Shown here: positions 24,171 to 35,499 of the stretch, piece by piece
How positions within the stretch are numbered: position 1 is the first letter of the stretch
Layout of the letters: each line of letters starts with the position of its first letter
Source: Gymnopus androsaceus JB14
Lineage: Eukaryota; Basidiomycota; Agaricomycetes; Agaricales; Omphalotaceae
Assembly (NCBI GenBank): GCA_009733575.1
Contig: ML769396.1
Span: 1-64,000, forward strand
Direction: 5' to 3'
DNA: 64,000 nt
Position numbers and translations under genes: made by a program
Notes under the pieces: model-generated
The model's database searches: none
Told to the model about the DNA's origin: nothing
What the model saw: only the letters and a program-made list of their open reading frames with translations

Positions 24171-26055
24171 CTACACTTCTACTTTCTCAAGTCCAAAACT
24201 CTTTTCGATCCGTCTCAGGGCAATCTATACACAAAATAAGTTCTTTTAACTGAGAGTCCCGCAAAACAAATCTCAAATTTAAGCCCTACTCACCTTCATA
24301 ATCTCCCTAGGCAGCGTAAATACCACCCTCACACGCATATCCAATGGATTTAATCCATATACCTGTGGAGATTGTAATCGTATGCCACCTCTTTCCAGCA
24401 TCTGAAAAGCTATAGCGAGTTTTGCTTTGGCTTGTATAGTGTGGGATACGGAAGAGTCTGAATCCTCAGTGGACGAGGATTCAGTAGGTAAAGATATACC
24501 TCGAATCATTAATCCAAAGTCGATCATGACAAAAGGACCTGCTTGGGCTTTTTCAAACCTACATATAAGACGTCAGCAACCGACCCGTACATATACCCTG
24601 AAGACATGACTTACCCAAACCCATGACTCTCACACCACCCCCCAACCAGCTCGAACGCCTCCCCCAACCTCTTCCTATTCTCCCTCCCAAACGCCTCCCA
24701 AAACTCCTCATCCCTCATAATACTTGTAAACACCACATCACTAGCAGACGACACCGGAGTAGCATTCAAACTCGTGCGTATAGTATCGACTAATGGTTTA
24801 TTCTTCGCTCCCTGTGAGATGAGAGCACCGATCTTGATTCCAGAGGCGCCGAGATCCTTTGAGGGACTCCAAAGGACGTGGATTCGGGATGGATTACATG
24901 GCAGGGAATCGGATGGGAAGCTGAGGATTGAAGTGAAGGGAGTAGGATTCAGAACGTAACGGCTTGAGAATATTTCGTTTGCAAACACTTCGTCTACGAT
25001 GAGATGGAGGTTGAACTATATACATAGTCCAAGTGGACCAATTCCATAAAATACTCCGACCAAAAGTAAACATCGACTGACCTCTTCGGCAATCCTGGAA
25101 TACTCAACAATTGTCTCTTTCGGATATGCTCTGGCAAGTGGATTATGCGGATTACAGAGCATAAGAACACGAATTTTGACCTTAGATAGCGCTAGTTGAT
25201 CCTGGATATATTGACGAAGTAGAGGAATCACCGCTAGTGAGAGCGGGTCGAGCTCTACGGGTGTAGGGACGATTATTGGGGCTGCTTGAGCTGGGTAGAT
25301 AATGTCTCGAATGTAATCCGCTGGTGATCGTGAAGATTAGTTAGCATTCGATCAGGAGAACGACCGTACTCACAGTAGAAAGGCTATTATGTAGTACATA
25401 TATGAGAAACAGTACCGTTCACCGAGGAATGAGCGGTAATCGCCACTTACCGCAGTGATCACTACCCCATCTCCTGCTTCACATAAATGCCAAATCAAAT
25501 GGGATAAAATCGCGCCAATCCCAGGTCCAACAACAATATGCTCAGACCGGATGGGTGCATGAGGTTTCAAGACCTTGTTGAGAATATTTGGCATGACCTG
25601 AGTGGAATTGAGTGTGTACCCATGGAGAAGAGAGGGGCCTATCATAATGGTAAATAGATGAAGAAACGCGATGTCAATTGTGAGTCGGAGCGGAAATGTC
25701 AAGTACGCACGATATTTGAGATGATTAGTCGACATTTGGAAGTTTTCATGAATGAACTGTAATTACATTAGTACGAACTCAACTGAAAAGCAGGAAAACA
25801 GGTTTTGTATACCTTCAACAATCTCTCCGACAACAACGAATTCTCCGCTGTACCAAGATTGATCAATCCATCCGGATTCTTCTCCGCGTCAAAAAGCTTG
25901 AACTCGGACAAAATAGCATTGGATTTCGGGGAAGCAAAAGATCCAAGACGATCAACGCGCTCCTGACCTCGAGAAGAAAGCTGTGATATAGACAAACCGG
26001 CCTCGGAGTTGGTTTTGGACTGGCAGATAGACTCGTCGGAGATAGCGCTAGACAT
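24171..26055 (-). CDS. PLP-dependent class I/II aminotransferase (ACC-synthase-like)
   Basis: A complete fold-type I PLP enzyme in about eight exons. The start is at 26055 (MSSAISDESICQ). Conserved blocks in order: NPDGLINLGTAENSLL (N-terminal, 1-aminocyclopropane-1-carboxylate-synthase-like); VVGPGIGAILSHLIWHLCEA, the cofactor phosphate region; SDYIRDIIYPAQAAPIIVPT, where the TAC of PFY-S is split by an intron; VLMLCNPHNPLARAY, the substrate/PLP Asn region; LHLIVDEVFANEIFSS with the PLP-ring Asp; and SPSKDLGASGIKIGALISQ with the Schiff-base Lys. The C-terminal FNLP-type Arg region is RVRVVFTLPREIMK. The last exon ends GLEKVEV at 24171. Fungal members are often annotated as ACC synthases, but many transaminate or beta-eliminate other amino acids, so substrate is not assigned. 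All motifs look intact. Confidence 0.9.
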
Positions 26056-26707
26056 GTTGTAGTAATCACTAGTAATCAACGATTGAATCGAGGGCTCCGC
26101 AGACAAAGGGTCCTTATGAGAATCTGATAACTTGGTTGTACAAGTTCTGAAATTTGAATACTTACTTTGGGATGGAAGGAAGTGATGAGGGGTTTTGAGC
26201 GCTGAAAGGAATATATACATATGCGGAAGGAAGGCAAAACGGAAGAGAGGATCGAAGGAAAAAAAAGTTCAATCACTGGGATTATGGCATGCGGTGTGCT
26301 CTCGCTGCCTTTTCTTTATTTTGCCTCGATTGTTGATTCGTTGCTGCATTTTACTGTACCATCTGTCCTGGAGAGCTTGAGTGAGGGCGATATTTATGAC
26401 GATATTAGCAAGACGATATCGAGTCAAACCTAAAGGCCCGAAGAGCCGTCGATTAAATAATGAAGGAACAATTCAATATGTACTTAATTCGTCAGATTTC
26501 TGTTCTTCGAGTCCGGATGTGTAGAATGGCTCTAGCGAGACCACATATCAAACGGATGGCAACAGCACTAAGCCCTCCATGGAGATGGAGGCGACATAAC
26601 TCGCCCCTCCAAGTCATCTCTGGTTGGCAACCGCTCCTCAAAGATTTTATGCCAACCATGAACTTTTGATTGAACCATCCCCTTCACACAAAGGACAACC
26701 ATTTTCG

Positions 26708-27282
26708 TCAAACGACCCATCCGACCCAGGCGAACACTAGGATCACAGACAGGACCCGACAGATGCCATCCCATTGGCACCAAGAAAAATACCTTGAGCT
26801 GTTCTATAATCATAAAGCGTAGGACGGAAGTAAATTGCTCACCGAGGCAGATAGGCCAATGAATCCCCCAAGCCACAAGGCCCATAGGATCATCAGCCCG
26901 ATGAACTCTTCCCAATAGAATTGCAGAACCCATTCTTGAATTTATTGTAGAAGAATGCAAAGCCTAAGAGTATAAATTTATCGTGAGAGGAGGTCGATTT
27001 GAACTAGAGAGAACAAACATCAGAATACACCAAATCACAGTCACCAATGTCGTGCAAATCAACTCTGTGAAGACAGCGTCTATAAATCGTGGATTTCCGG
27101 TTAGTCCTATTATCCTGCGTCATCGGAGGCATGAGATCTGACGATGCATAGTACGAAAAGGGTTAAGGAGAACAGAAGCTGTGATGCAAGCATTTTTTTA
27201 GTACATACTTCTCGAAGAAAACTAATACATACCAAACATATAATCCAGCGCGAATGCGTCTGGAGATAATGGCAGTCATCAT
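26708..27282 (-). CDS. MARVEL-like four-helix membrane protein
   Basis: Small multipass protein. The best start is 27282 (MMTAIISRRIRAGLY), a short basic N-terminus leading into helix 1 (LLFSLTLFVLCIV, about 27170-27135). Helix 2 is RFIDAVFTELICTTLVTVIW (about 27090-27030). Helix 3 is EEFIGLMILWALWLGGFIGL (about 26905-26850). Helix 4 is ICRVLSVILVFAWVGWVV, ending at 26708. The arrangement and the acidic residues facing into helices 2 and 3 resemble fungal MARVEL-domain proteins, which sit in plasma-membrane or vesicle domains. The junction between helix 1 and helix 2 could not be placed cleanly in phase, and the protein ends directly after helix 4, so the true 3' end may lie further on. It could be a decayed copy. 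Confidence 0.55.
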
Positions 27283-27289
27283 CCAGAGA

Positions 27290-28000
27290 AGTGGGCAGAG
27301 TGAGCAATAGGTATCTGAGTCCTAACGAGCTATGGCTGTCAAATGTTGGACGAGAAAAAGCCCGGTCAAGAGGCAGTGATGTAGGCTCAGAACAGTGTGA
27401 ATTCAGAGGCTTATATGATCTGTCCAACTTGAATTCCACTGGGCATACCCTGCGCTGAGATGTAACGCTTTCAATAGCTCAGCTGCGCATTGTCAGAATT
27501 CTACTGGTAGAATTGCATAGCACAAGCAAGATTCTGATCTTCCCAATCCGGAGCGGTATTTTCGTGAATCGTAGCTGGCTTCAAGACAATCAGTGGCTCA
27601 ACGCATTCAGAAATATGGAACCAACGGGATCTTGAGACCTGCGGAAAAAGTTATGCATGATATGATAACCAAGTCCACTTGAATAGAGTAAGTCGCGACT
27701 GAGATAGGTCAGATATGATACTTACTATATTTCGGTTTTTGATCAAATGGTCAAACGTCCGCCTATGAATACCCTTCAGGAATTTCTCTGGCCCACACAT
27801 CTATATTGGTTGGAAAAAACTAGATACCTTGATAGAGGCGAATTTATATCGCTGGTAAGCTAATCTCGGTCAGATGAGGTTGAATTCCAAGGTCGTGGTC
27901 GTGGTTAACGTTGAAGCTCCGGCGTCAAAGCTGTCTAGGGCAGGCTCTCTCGTGCTAGTGCCATCTCATCAGCGCATCAGCTCTGATCTTACCTCTTCGC
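27290..28000. other. Divergent intergenic region
   Basis: No coding signal. It separates a minus-strand gene from the plus-strand PITH gene and must contain both promoters. Confidence 0.5.
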
Positions 28001-28004
28001 CACC

Positions 28005-28802
28005 ATGGAGAATCTAATGAAAGCTTTCAGCGCACAAGCCACTTCTGCTTCTTCTTCAACTAATGAGCAAGGAGACGTGCGTATGAAAGAGAAGGCTTTT
28101 GGAGAAAAGACTAACGACATCCACTTTTAATCAGGTTTCTCTCCTTCAATTTCTCGACTTGCAACAGCTGGATTGCCTCAATGAATCAACAGAACATAGC
28201 TTGAAATCCATTGTATCTTCAAAGAAGCTCAATACATCCAGTGAATACTTGGAAAGCGATGCAGATGAACAGCTTTTAATGAATATCCCTGTACGTCCAA
28301 CCGTTTTTCATTTTCTTTCAACTAAAATCACCCTGCTCCCAGTTCAACCAATCTGTGCGAGTGAAATCCATCGTCATAAAGTCCTCTGATATCGCCCATG
28401 CACCAAAGAAGATCAAACTCGCCATCAATCGACAGAGTTTAGGATTCGACGATGTAGCCGATGCAGAAGAGCCAGCAGTGGCCCAGATCTTGGAGCTGGA
28501 CGAGGAGACAGTCAAGGAAGGAAAGCCTGTTTCCTTGAGATTCGTCAGATTCCAGAGCGTGAATAGCTTACATGTAAGTCTTCAATCGCTACGAGATGGA
28601 CGAACCAACGCTGATTATGATCTCCCCCCAGATATTCGTTGTATCAAATCATGGAGATGAGGATGAAACTAGGATCGCTGGGATCGATGTAATTGGCGTA
28701 CCTGTAGAGTGTGTTCCATCATCTTACCCATTCGCTTCCTGCTCACCACATTCTTTCAGGACCACGAAGGACCTCAGCGGCTTGAAACAGCAAGAAAACT
28801 AA
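28005..28802 (+). CDS. PITH-domain protein
   Basis: About six exons. The start at 28005 has an ideal context (CACCATGG). After a short Ser-rich head, the PITH (proteasome-interacting thioredoxin) domain fills the protein: VSLLQFLDLQQLDCLNES, then YLESDADEQLLMNIP, FNQSVRVKSIVIKSSD, APKKIKLAINRQSLGFDDV, VSLRFVRFQSVNSLHIFVV and TRIAGIDVIGVPVE, ending LKQQEN at 28802. In human TXNL1 this domain docks on the 26S proteasome. Here there is no thioredoxin domain, so the protein matches the stand-alone PITHD1 type. It is a conserved eukaryotic housekeeping protein of about 200 residues and appears intact. It is in tandem with the next plus-strand gene. Confidence 0.9.
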
Positions 28803-29247
28803 ACACTTTCACTGCCTCCATGTATACATAGGCTTATCTACCCTGTTTTCCTAATTACTACATGGTCTCGGCGTGCGCTTTTGTCCGAAATCCGAATATC
28901 TGTCCCATCCGTCACAGATTGATTCTGGTTCAAGTTCCACCGAATGTGAACAGTTGACAGCGCTCTTGGTTGCATTCATTCCCTACTCATTCACCCATCC
29001 TCGAAAGCTCGTCCGTCCTCAGCCAGGCTTTACGAATAAGCGTTTTACCCGGAACAAACGGAACAACTTATATGTTTCATGTAGCCGCGTCGGCCCTGAT
29101 TTATTCTACTATAAGTAGAGCGACTTTCGCTTTTTCGCCTTTCCTTAGGCAGTGACTGGTTTCATCCGCCTCATCAGAAGCTCGGACTTCTCAACGCTCT
29201 CCCCCCTACAAATCTTCGACCTTTCTTCCAACTTCTATCGCAGCATC

Positions 29248-30201
29248 ATGTCTTTCGCTTCCCAGAGGATGTACGAAAAGCGTTCAATTAGTGCCATGAC
29301 GAGCTACGAGCTCGCTGCGCCTCCGCCTTATCTTGCTCCTCCTGCTTCCTTTTCGACTACGTCCAACGGCTCAGAATCACGGTCATCTCGATTCAAATCC
29401 GTCATCATCGTCTTGTTCCTCGCCCTCCTGTCCCTGGCAACATTCTCCATTATCCTCTCCGAGATTGTTCTCTCATATCCACGGACCTTCTTATCCCTCA
29501 CCTTAGGAGAGATCCCCTCTGGCACTGATCTCGTGCGTATAAAGGCAGTTTTGGACGACATCGAATATCACACTCGGGCTAATGCCAGCGTATTCGCTTT
29601 CGGTGCATTGGTGTTCATGTGGTACAAGATTTTTGTTGGCATAGTCAAAGGGATGTTGATGCTTCGTCGGTATCTTCGATCCTCCTCCTCGTTGGAACTT
29701 CAGGCGCGAACCGAAACCTCCTCCTCCACCTTCACTTCCCGTTTTTACTTCCCATTCCTCCTCGCGGTGATCGTCATCAACGATAGCATCTACAACCGAC
29801 CCCAGTCAACTATATCTTCATCCCTGCGTCATTTTGGTCTCATTCCCCCCGTCGATGTCATGCTCGAAATCATCCCCATGAAGCTGATGCTTTTCCTACC
29901 TAGCTTCCTCACCCGCTTCATCTGGATGGCTATCCGTGCCCTTCCCGTCTGCGCGATCGAAGTAACACTGGTTATACTCGTGCTTCGCGCGCTGGGCTGG
30001 CTCATGAACTCGGGTTCTGGATCGTCCTCGTCCTCCAAGCAGGATTTGGAGCAAGGCAGGTTTGATTCAGAATTCGAGATGGCTCCGCCGTACAGTAGCA
30101 CTCCCAGTGAAGCCACCCCTGCGTACCTCGAGGCAGCTCTCGTCCACCTATACTACTTTTATGATGAGAAATCTTTTATGGAGAAAGGAGGAGTGATATA
30201 A
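29248..30201 (+). CDS. Single-exon multipass membrane protein, unknown function
   Basis: An uninterrupted frame of 317 codons from the ATG at 29248 (MSFASQRMYEKRS); the frame extends further upstream but without an ATG. It is not a recognised family. Cytosolic Pro-rich head (APPPYLAPPASF), membrane segments VIIVLFLALLSLATFSIIL (about residues 45-70), ASVFAFGALVFMWYKIFVGI, FPFLLAVIVI and AIEVTLVILVLRALGWL, and a Ser/Glu-rich tail with PPYSSTPSEATPAY. Four or five helices are likely. The lack of introns is unusual in this window. PPxY-like motifs (PPPYL, PPYS) in both termini could bind WW-domain ubiquitin ligases. Confidence 0.8.
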   Translation: MSFASQRMYEKRSISAMTSYELAAPPPYLAPPASFSTTSNGSESRSSRFKSVIIVLFLALLSLATFSIILSEIVLSYPRTFLSLTLGEIPSGTDLVRIKAVLDDIEYHTRANASVFAFGALVFMWYKIFVGIVKGMLMLRRYLRSSSSLELQARTETSSSTFTSRFYFPFLLAVIVINDSIYNRPQSTISSSLRHFGLIPPVDVMLEIIPMKLMLFLPSFLTRFIWMAIRALPVCAIEVTLVILVLRALGWLMNSGSGSSSSSKQDLEQGRFDSEFEMAPPYSSTPSEATPAYLEAALVHLYYFYDEKSFMEKGGVI

Positions 30202-30209
30202 GATGCGTT

Positions 30210-30955
30210 GTGAGGGTAAGTTTGGACCCTTTGAATTCTTGGCTTTCTTGCTCATCAATTTCTTGCTGTTCAGGTGTATGTACATGCATTCTTTGGATAG
30301 AACTCTTTGAGCAATAGTATTGTGTGTTTACGAAGAAAATCGTCGGTGTGAATCGTGATAGCTTCATCGCTCGCCTTATTCCATCTGCTGGCACTTGTCG
30401 TCCTGCCTGGGCAGGTATTTCTGTTCAGTGAATTTGAGGGTGCTGACTGAAAGGTAGATTAACAAGCTATGCGACAGAAGGAATGAGAAAGGTCGGGTAT
30501 TGATACTCGAGCTGTTAACCTTTTTTGTAGGCTTCAAGTTCCGACTGCACCATGAGCGAGCGCTAAAACTAGCGATATACCGAGACTTTTATTTTGACCA
30601 TTCCGGGACTCGCCACCTCTAGAAAAGTCCTCAAAGTCTTAGGCCTGGAAAGATCCGGTTTTCACTGAGGCTTATCTGTCGTTGTATATGGATTGGACAC
30701 CATTCTTATTTATCGACAGATAAGTAGCTCATGATCAGATTGAAGCCCCTCTTGGACAGTGAAGAGCGCTGCAGACTAAAAGTCAAAAAGATATAGTAGT
30801 GTGAGCGTAACATCAAGATTCAATGCATTTCCCTGCTATGTATATGATTAACTCGATATGAGAAAGTATCTAATACTACCATTCTAAGTACCGCGAGTCC
30901 ATCATGCTCTGCAAACCAAAGTCCCAGGTTGTGTGATATCCAAAAAAAAAGTCCA
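30210..30955. other. Convergent intergenic region
   Basis: Lies between the 3' ends of the plus-strand membrane-protein gene and the minus-strand protease gene. No gene supported. Confidence 0.5.
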
Positions 30956-30962
30956 ACGCTAT

Positions 30963-33119
30963 CTACATGAAAGCCATTGCTGCCAATGTGAGGCCCATGC
31001 CCAAAACAATACTCATTCCACTGCCGCCAAGACGAAGGCTTCCTGCTGCATTTTTTGGTTTCGTAGATGAAGCAGGGGTGGAGCCAGAACCAGAGCTGGA
31101 TGAAGATCCTGACCCGGAGGTGGAGGCAGGTGATGGGGCACCAGTGGATACGGCAGCGACCGAAGGAGCAGGTGGGGAGGTAGAAGCAATGTTGTTGTTG
31201 CAGCAGCAGCAATCGTAGGGACGACAGTTACAGCTGCCTCAGCTGCGGCACTAGCAGTCGGTGCGACTTCGATTGTACCTGTAGGAATATGATTAATCGC
31301 GAACAAGGAATGCAGTAGACTGAACTGTTACTTACTTTCGAAACGCCCTGCGCTTTGGGCATTGTCTACAGCTTCTGTCAGTAGCGCGGCCGAATTATCT
31401 GGAACCGTAGAGAGGAACCCAATCATGGGTGGGTCGACGGAAGGGTTGGTCAAGTTTCCGTAATGGAATGCCACAAGCGTTCTGCAGTTGAATAATCATC
31501 CATCAGTATCAGGTACGACAAGGAAAGAGAATGAAAGGATACTCTGAATGAAGGGAGGTGGGAAAGTCGCACTCACGATTTCATGAATGGATCACCCAAG
31601 CTCCAGCTAAACAGAGCTCCAACACCCGGAGGATCTGTCGGTACGACGGAGCTTGCCTCGCAAGTCGTTGTATCTGTGCTCGTCTCATCGCTAATAAAGT
31701 CTCTGGGGTCTATCGGGAACATCTTGCCGCCAATCTGGAACGCAAGGGTATGGGCAGAAGTACATGGCAACGAAGGGACAGACGAGGTAGAGGCTGGGTT
31801 GTATTTGGGTGAGACGGTGGTGAGGATATTGTTGACGACGTCAGTGGGTCCACGGATGAGAGAATTACCCTAGGAAGAGAGGATTATGAGAATAATATAA
31901 GAGTAGTAGTAAGGCTAAAAACATGCCGTATCAATTAAAGCAGAAATCTGGGAGGTGCCTACACCACCAGTCGCTGGAATAGTCGAGTTTGCAAGAAGCT
32001 TGCCATCGAGAAATACGCCGTCAATGTCGATTTCCCAACGGCTGAAAATACATCAGAAGACTGAATCGTGGCTGAGCACACAAGGCAGAAGGACATACAA
32101 GGGATATATCTAGAAGTAAAACGGATTCAGCATCAAGCACGAGATAAAAGAGCAGCTGCGAGACGCACCTCATTCGGAGCAAACGACGGAGGATTCAAAC
32201 CACCTTCGGCAGGTGTGTATAGCCTAACAGGCACCCACGTCAAACTCGAATTATCTACTCCATCAGGCAACTTCCCAATCGTCAACGTTCCATTGTTAAC
32301 CCCCACATCAATCTCGTCCCTCTGTAACGAAATAGAGAAAAGATCGTTCTCCAACTGGTTCGTCATCGTAATCCTCGTCAGCAATGGACCGTACTTGTAC
32401 GTATCATTGAGGAAAGCATCTGAGCTCGACAGCGGTTCTCCTCCTGTCGTCTGCGCCTCGACCAATTTCGCCTGGATATCGCTGCCAGATGGGAATCCGA
32501 GGCCAAAGATACCGGCAGCACCGTCCTGTACGACGTCGTTGTTAGTGCTGTCAACAGCGGTGAAGGCTTGGTCTGTGATGGCGATCCCGGCGAGTGTAGC
32601 GGTGTCGAATCCAATAGGACCAGTGGCACTAGTGCCAGTAGTGGAGTCGCCGTAGTTCATGGTGACAGTGGATCCAGAGTTATTGAAGGATGAGGTTGTG
32701 GTTGAGTAGGACGGTGCAATGAGACTCCCACAGGAGGCTGCGGTACAAGAGCTCGAGGTAATCCAAAGGTCACTGCTGCCGGTATCGATATTGACAATCG
32801 TCACGGTGGGTCCAAGTTGGATGGGGACGGAGTATAGTCTGAAAAAGAGTATGAGAAATTACAGTTTCATTATTGTATGAACAGGAACGCACAAATCCGA
32901 GTTATCGCCCAAACCAATTTCTCCGCTCACTCCATCTCGTCTACGCAGAGCTCGCGAATTGCGTCTTTGAATTGGAATATCAAATCCTTTCGCCCCTCTT
33001 TTCACCTCTGAACTTGATGATGGATTAGGAACTGGAAATGCGGAACTGGGACTGGTCGTTAGAGCAAGTATAGAAAGCAGCACAGCCAAGTTGAACGGTA
33101 GTAATGAGGAAGAAAACAT
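30963..33119 (-). CDS. Secreted aspartic protease (family A1), probably GPI-anchored
   Basis: A pepsin-like endopeptidase in about six exons. The start at 33119 gives a signal peptide (LAVLLSILALTTSPSSAFP). A propeptide with basic sites (EVKRG, ALRRRD) follows. The first active-site block is TIVNIDTGSSDLWI (about 32790), followed by the flap region MNYGDSTTGTSATG with its Tyr, and GIFGLGFPSG. The second half begins RWEIDIDGVFLDGK, and the second active-site motif is ALIDTGNSLIRGPTD, where Asn replaces the usual Thr/Ser after DTG. Later blocks are LPCTSAHTLAFQIGGKMFPI and LGDPFMKSTLVAFHYGN. The tail is Ser/Pro/Ala-rich (SPASTSGSGSSSSSGSGSTP) and ends in a hydrophobic stretch MSIVLGMGLTLAAMAFM at 30963, as in GPI-anchored yapsin-type enzymes. 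The intron inside the second motif starts with GC. The protein looks intact. Confidence 0.9.
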
Positions 33120-33124
33120 CTCGT

Positions 33125-35495
33125 ATCAAGTAGTAGCAAAAAAAGTCCGACGACAAAAGAGTTCGATGCCGAATCGCGCGCTGCGCCAGAAAACGAGTGC
33201 GAATTAATTTCAAGCCCAAAAAAGTCCTTCAAGCACAAGGTGATGAAGGTGGAGAATTCTAGCTCCAGAAGAATAAAAAGGAAAAGGGAAAGCAAAGAAC
33301 GAAGGAAAAGGGAGAAGGATAGATCCAGCACAGCGTGGTCTAAAGAAAAGATAACTGCCAAACGACTTACATATACGAATCAATTCCGTTGCATCATCAA
33401 TCACCGCAATGTGAAAACGCTATGTTGGCTGATCATTTGCCTATTAGCTGGGAACGAATCAGATAAATCCGTGACGGACCTGAGCGCAAAATACATGAAT
33501 AGCTTGTGGAAGGCTTGAAGATCACTTTGAAGGATGGCGGAGAGCTATGAACCCGAAGTAGGGGTGCTCGGGACGAGAACAGATTGTGCTATATTTAAGT
33601 TTTGGCAGCAAAGGGACGCTCGACGCAAGTAACCACGACGACCAGCACCAGTGCCATTGACCGCTGACTACATGTGATTCGTGGCTATGGTGTATCTGTC
33701 GGACCCAGCGCATATACTAGCAATGGTACTGAACTTTGGTCATATTTTAGTCGGTTATAATGGATAACAAGATGTATACCTTGTTCCAATATTAGCAAGA
33801 TGGTTATCTGGCCAATGCTTTTGCATCCAACAGCCGCACGCTGCCGCATTCGAACTATCGGTGTTCACAACCATCATTGGTCGATAACTGAGTATGAGAT
33901 ATTCTCTTGAGCTTCTAACTGAAAGAGCTTGCATCTGACTGAGATGCAGTTCAGACGAATGAGAGGTAAACAGGTAGAATTGCACAGAGCCTGCACGAAA
34001 CTGTCCGAGTTCGACGGTCTGACTGAAAACCAGTCAGCGGCGCATCGGCGGATCTTGAGCTTGGTAAGTAGCGTCCAGCCAGTCTCGGGTGAACCTCCTG
34101 CAATAGACATGATCAAGGCGCCGAATCTGAAAGGAACTGAACCTTACTTTGGGTGTAAGTTGGGTGTAAGAATAGAACTACTTATCTGTAACCTGATTCA
34201 AAAATCGATTTGAGGGTCCTTCTCAAGGATGCACAATCGGAGAGATGTCCTCGCATCTAGAAAGACTGAGAGAAATTGCATTGTCACAATAACTCAACGA
34301 GAGCTCATGGAGGTCGAGAAGAAGTTGCTTCACGAGCGCCTATCAAAGCATCGCGCCGTCCGGCCCAGCATTTGCCGATCCATTGGATACTCGTGAGATA
34401 CGCCTAGCGTTGGCGGGAAGACCGTGGATGAAAATCAATTTTGCATTTGACGCCGCGCATCTGGTCTTCTACCAGACGTTTTACGTTATAGAATCCCAAT
34501 GAGTTACCATCCACTCAAGGGAGAATTTTTAGTTACAGAGAGTGTAAGTGGGATTGTATTCTATATCTCAAGAACCTCAGGCTTGATATAAGCTCAAAAA
34601 TGAAGGCTTGCAGCGTCTCACAGTAGCTTGGAAAGATAGTTCCGGAGCTTCGGAGCCCATCAATTTTGATCGGACTTCATCAATGTTGCATCCGGTTTTC
34701 TGCCGAACCGTTTACCTCATAGTACTAGCCCACTCGAAGTAAAAGTAAGTATGCAATAGGGATAGAATATCATCGTTCTATCCCAAGAGCATCACATTTC
34801 CTAGTAAAATTTAGAAAACGAAGGCCTGCAGCGTCATGAGCACCTCAGAGTCGCTTGGAGAGCGAATTCCGGAGCTCCCGGAGCCCAATCGGAAACAGTG
34901 AGAGTACACTCGATACTTTCAGTGACTCGCTCAGCTAAGGAGACAAACGGGACCACTCCTCGAAAATGGTGCTCCAGAATGCCCGGGAATGGAGTGCCTT
35001 CATTGGTGATAATATTCCCACGCTATGAGCTATCCTTACCTTCCGTGTGCTGTTAGCTTTTTTGAGCCTTTCTGTCATGTTCGAGAGCTCTAAAGTCATG
35101 TATGTACCACATGTTTCAAGAAAAATACAGGAAAATTTGACCTACAGCTTACATACACGGTCTTCTCGCGTTTAACGACGTTGGCGGAAAGACCAAGGAA
35201 GGATTCCCACAGACCATCCCGCCACTTACAAATTATTTTCATCCACGGTTGTCCGCCAACGTTATACGCCGAGCTAGGAGCGTTGGAGATTTTCTCAAGT
35301 CAATTTGGACGCTCTGGTTTGTTCTACAGCAATTATACAGACGCTCAAAACTTTGCGAGCTCATCGAGAAGAAAAGGATGTCTATGTGTACACATCTCTG
35401 TCAGGGTTTCTCGTCGCCTTTTGACAGGAATACGGTATGCATTTTATCAGTCTTCTTGTGTAGTTTCACAAATTCACTACCGATCTTCAGCTTTT
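33125..35495. repeat. Gene-poor region with an imperfect direct repeat
   Basis: No gene supported. About 70 bp near 34598-34665 (GAAGGCTTGCAGCGTC ... TTCCGGAGCTTCGGAGCCCA) recur near 34820-34890 (GAAGGCCTGCAGCGTC ... TTCCGGAGCTCCCGGAGCCCA). Both read NEGLQR...VAW...SGA, so they may be relics of one exon that was duplicated. Confidence 0.45.
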
Positions 35496-35499
35496 TCCA

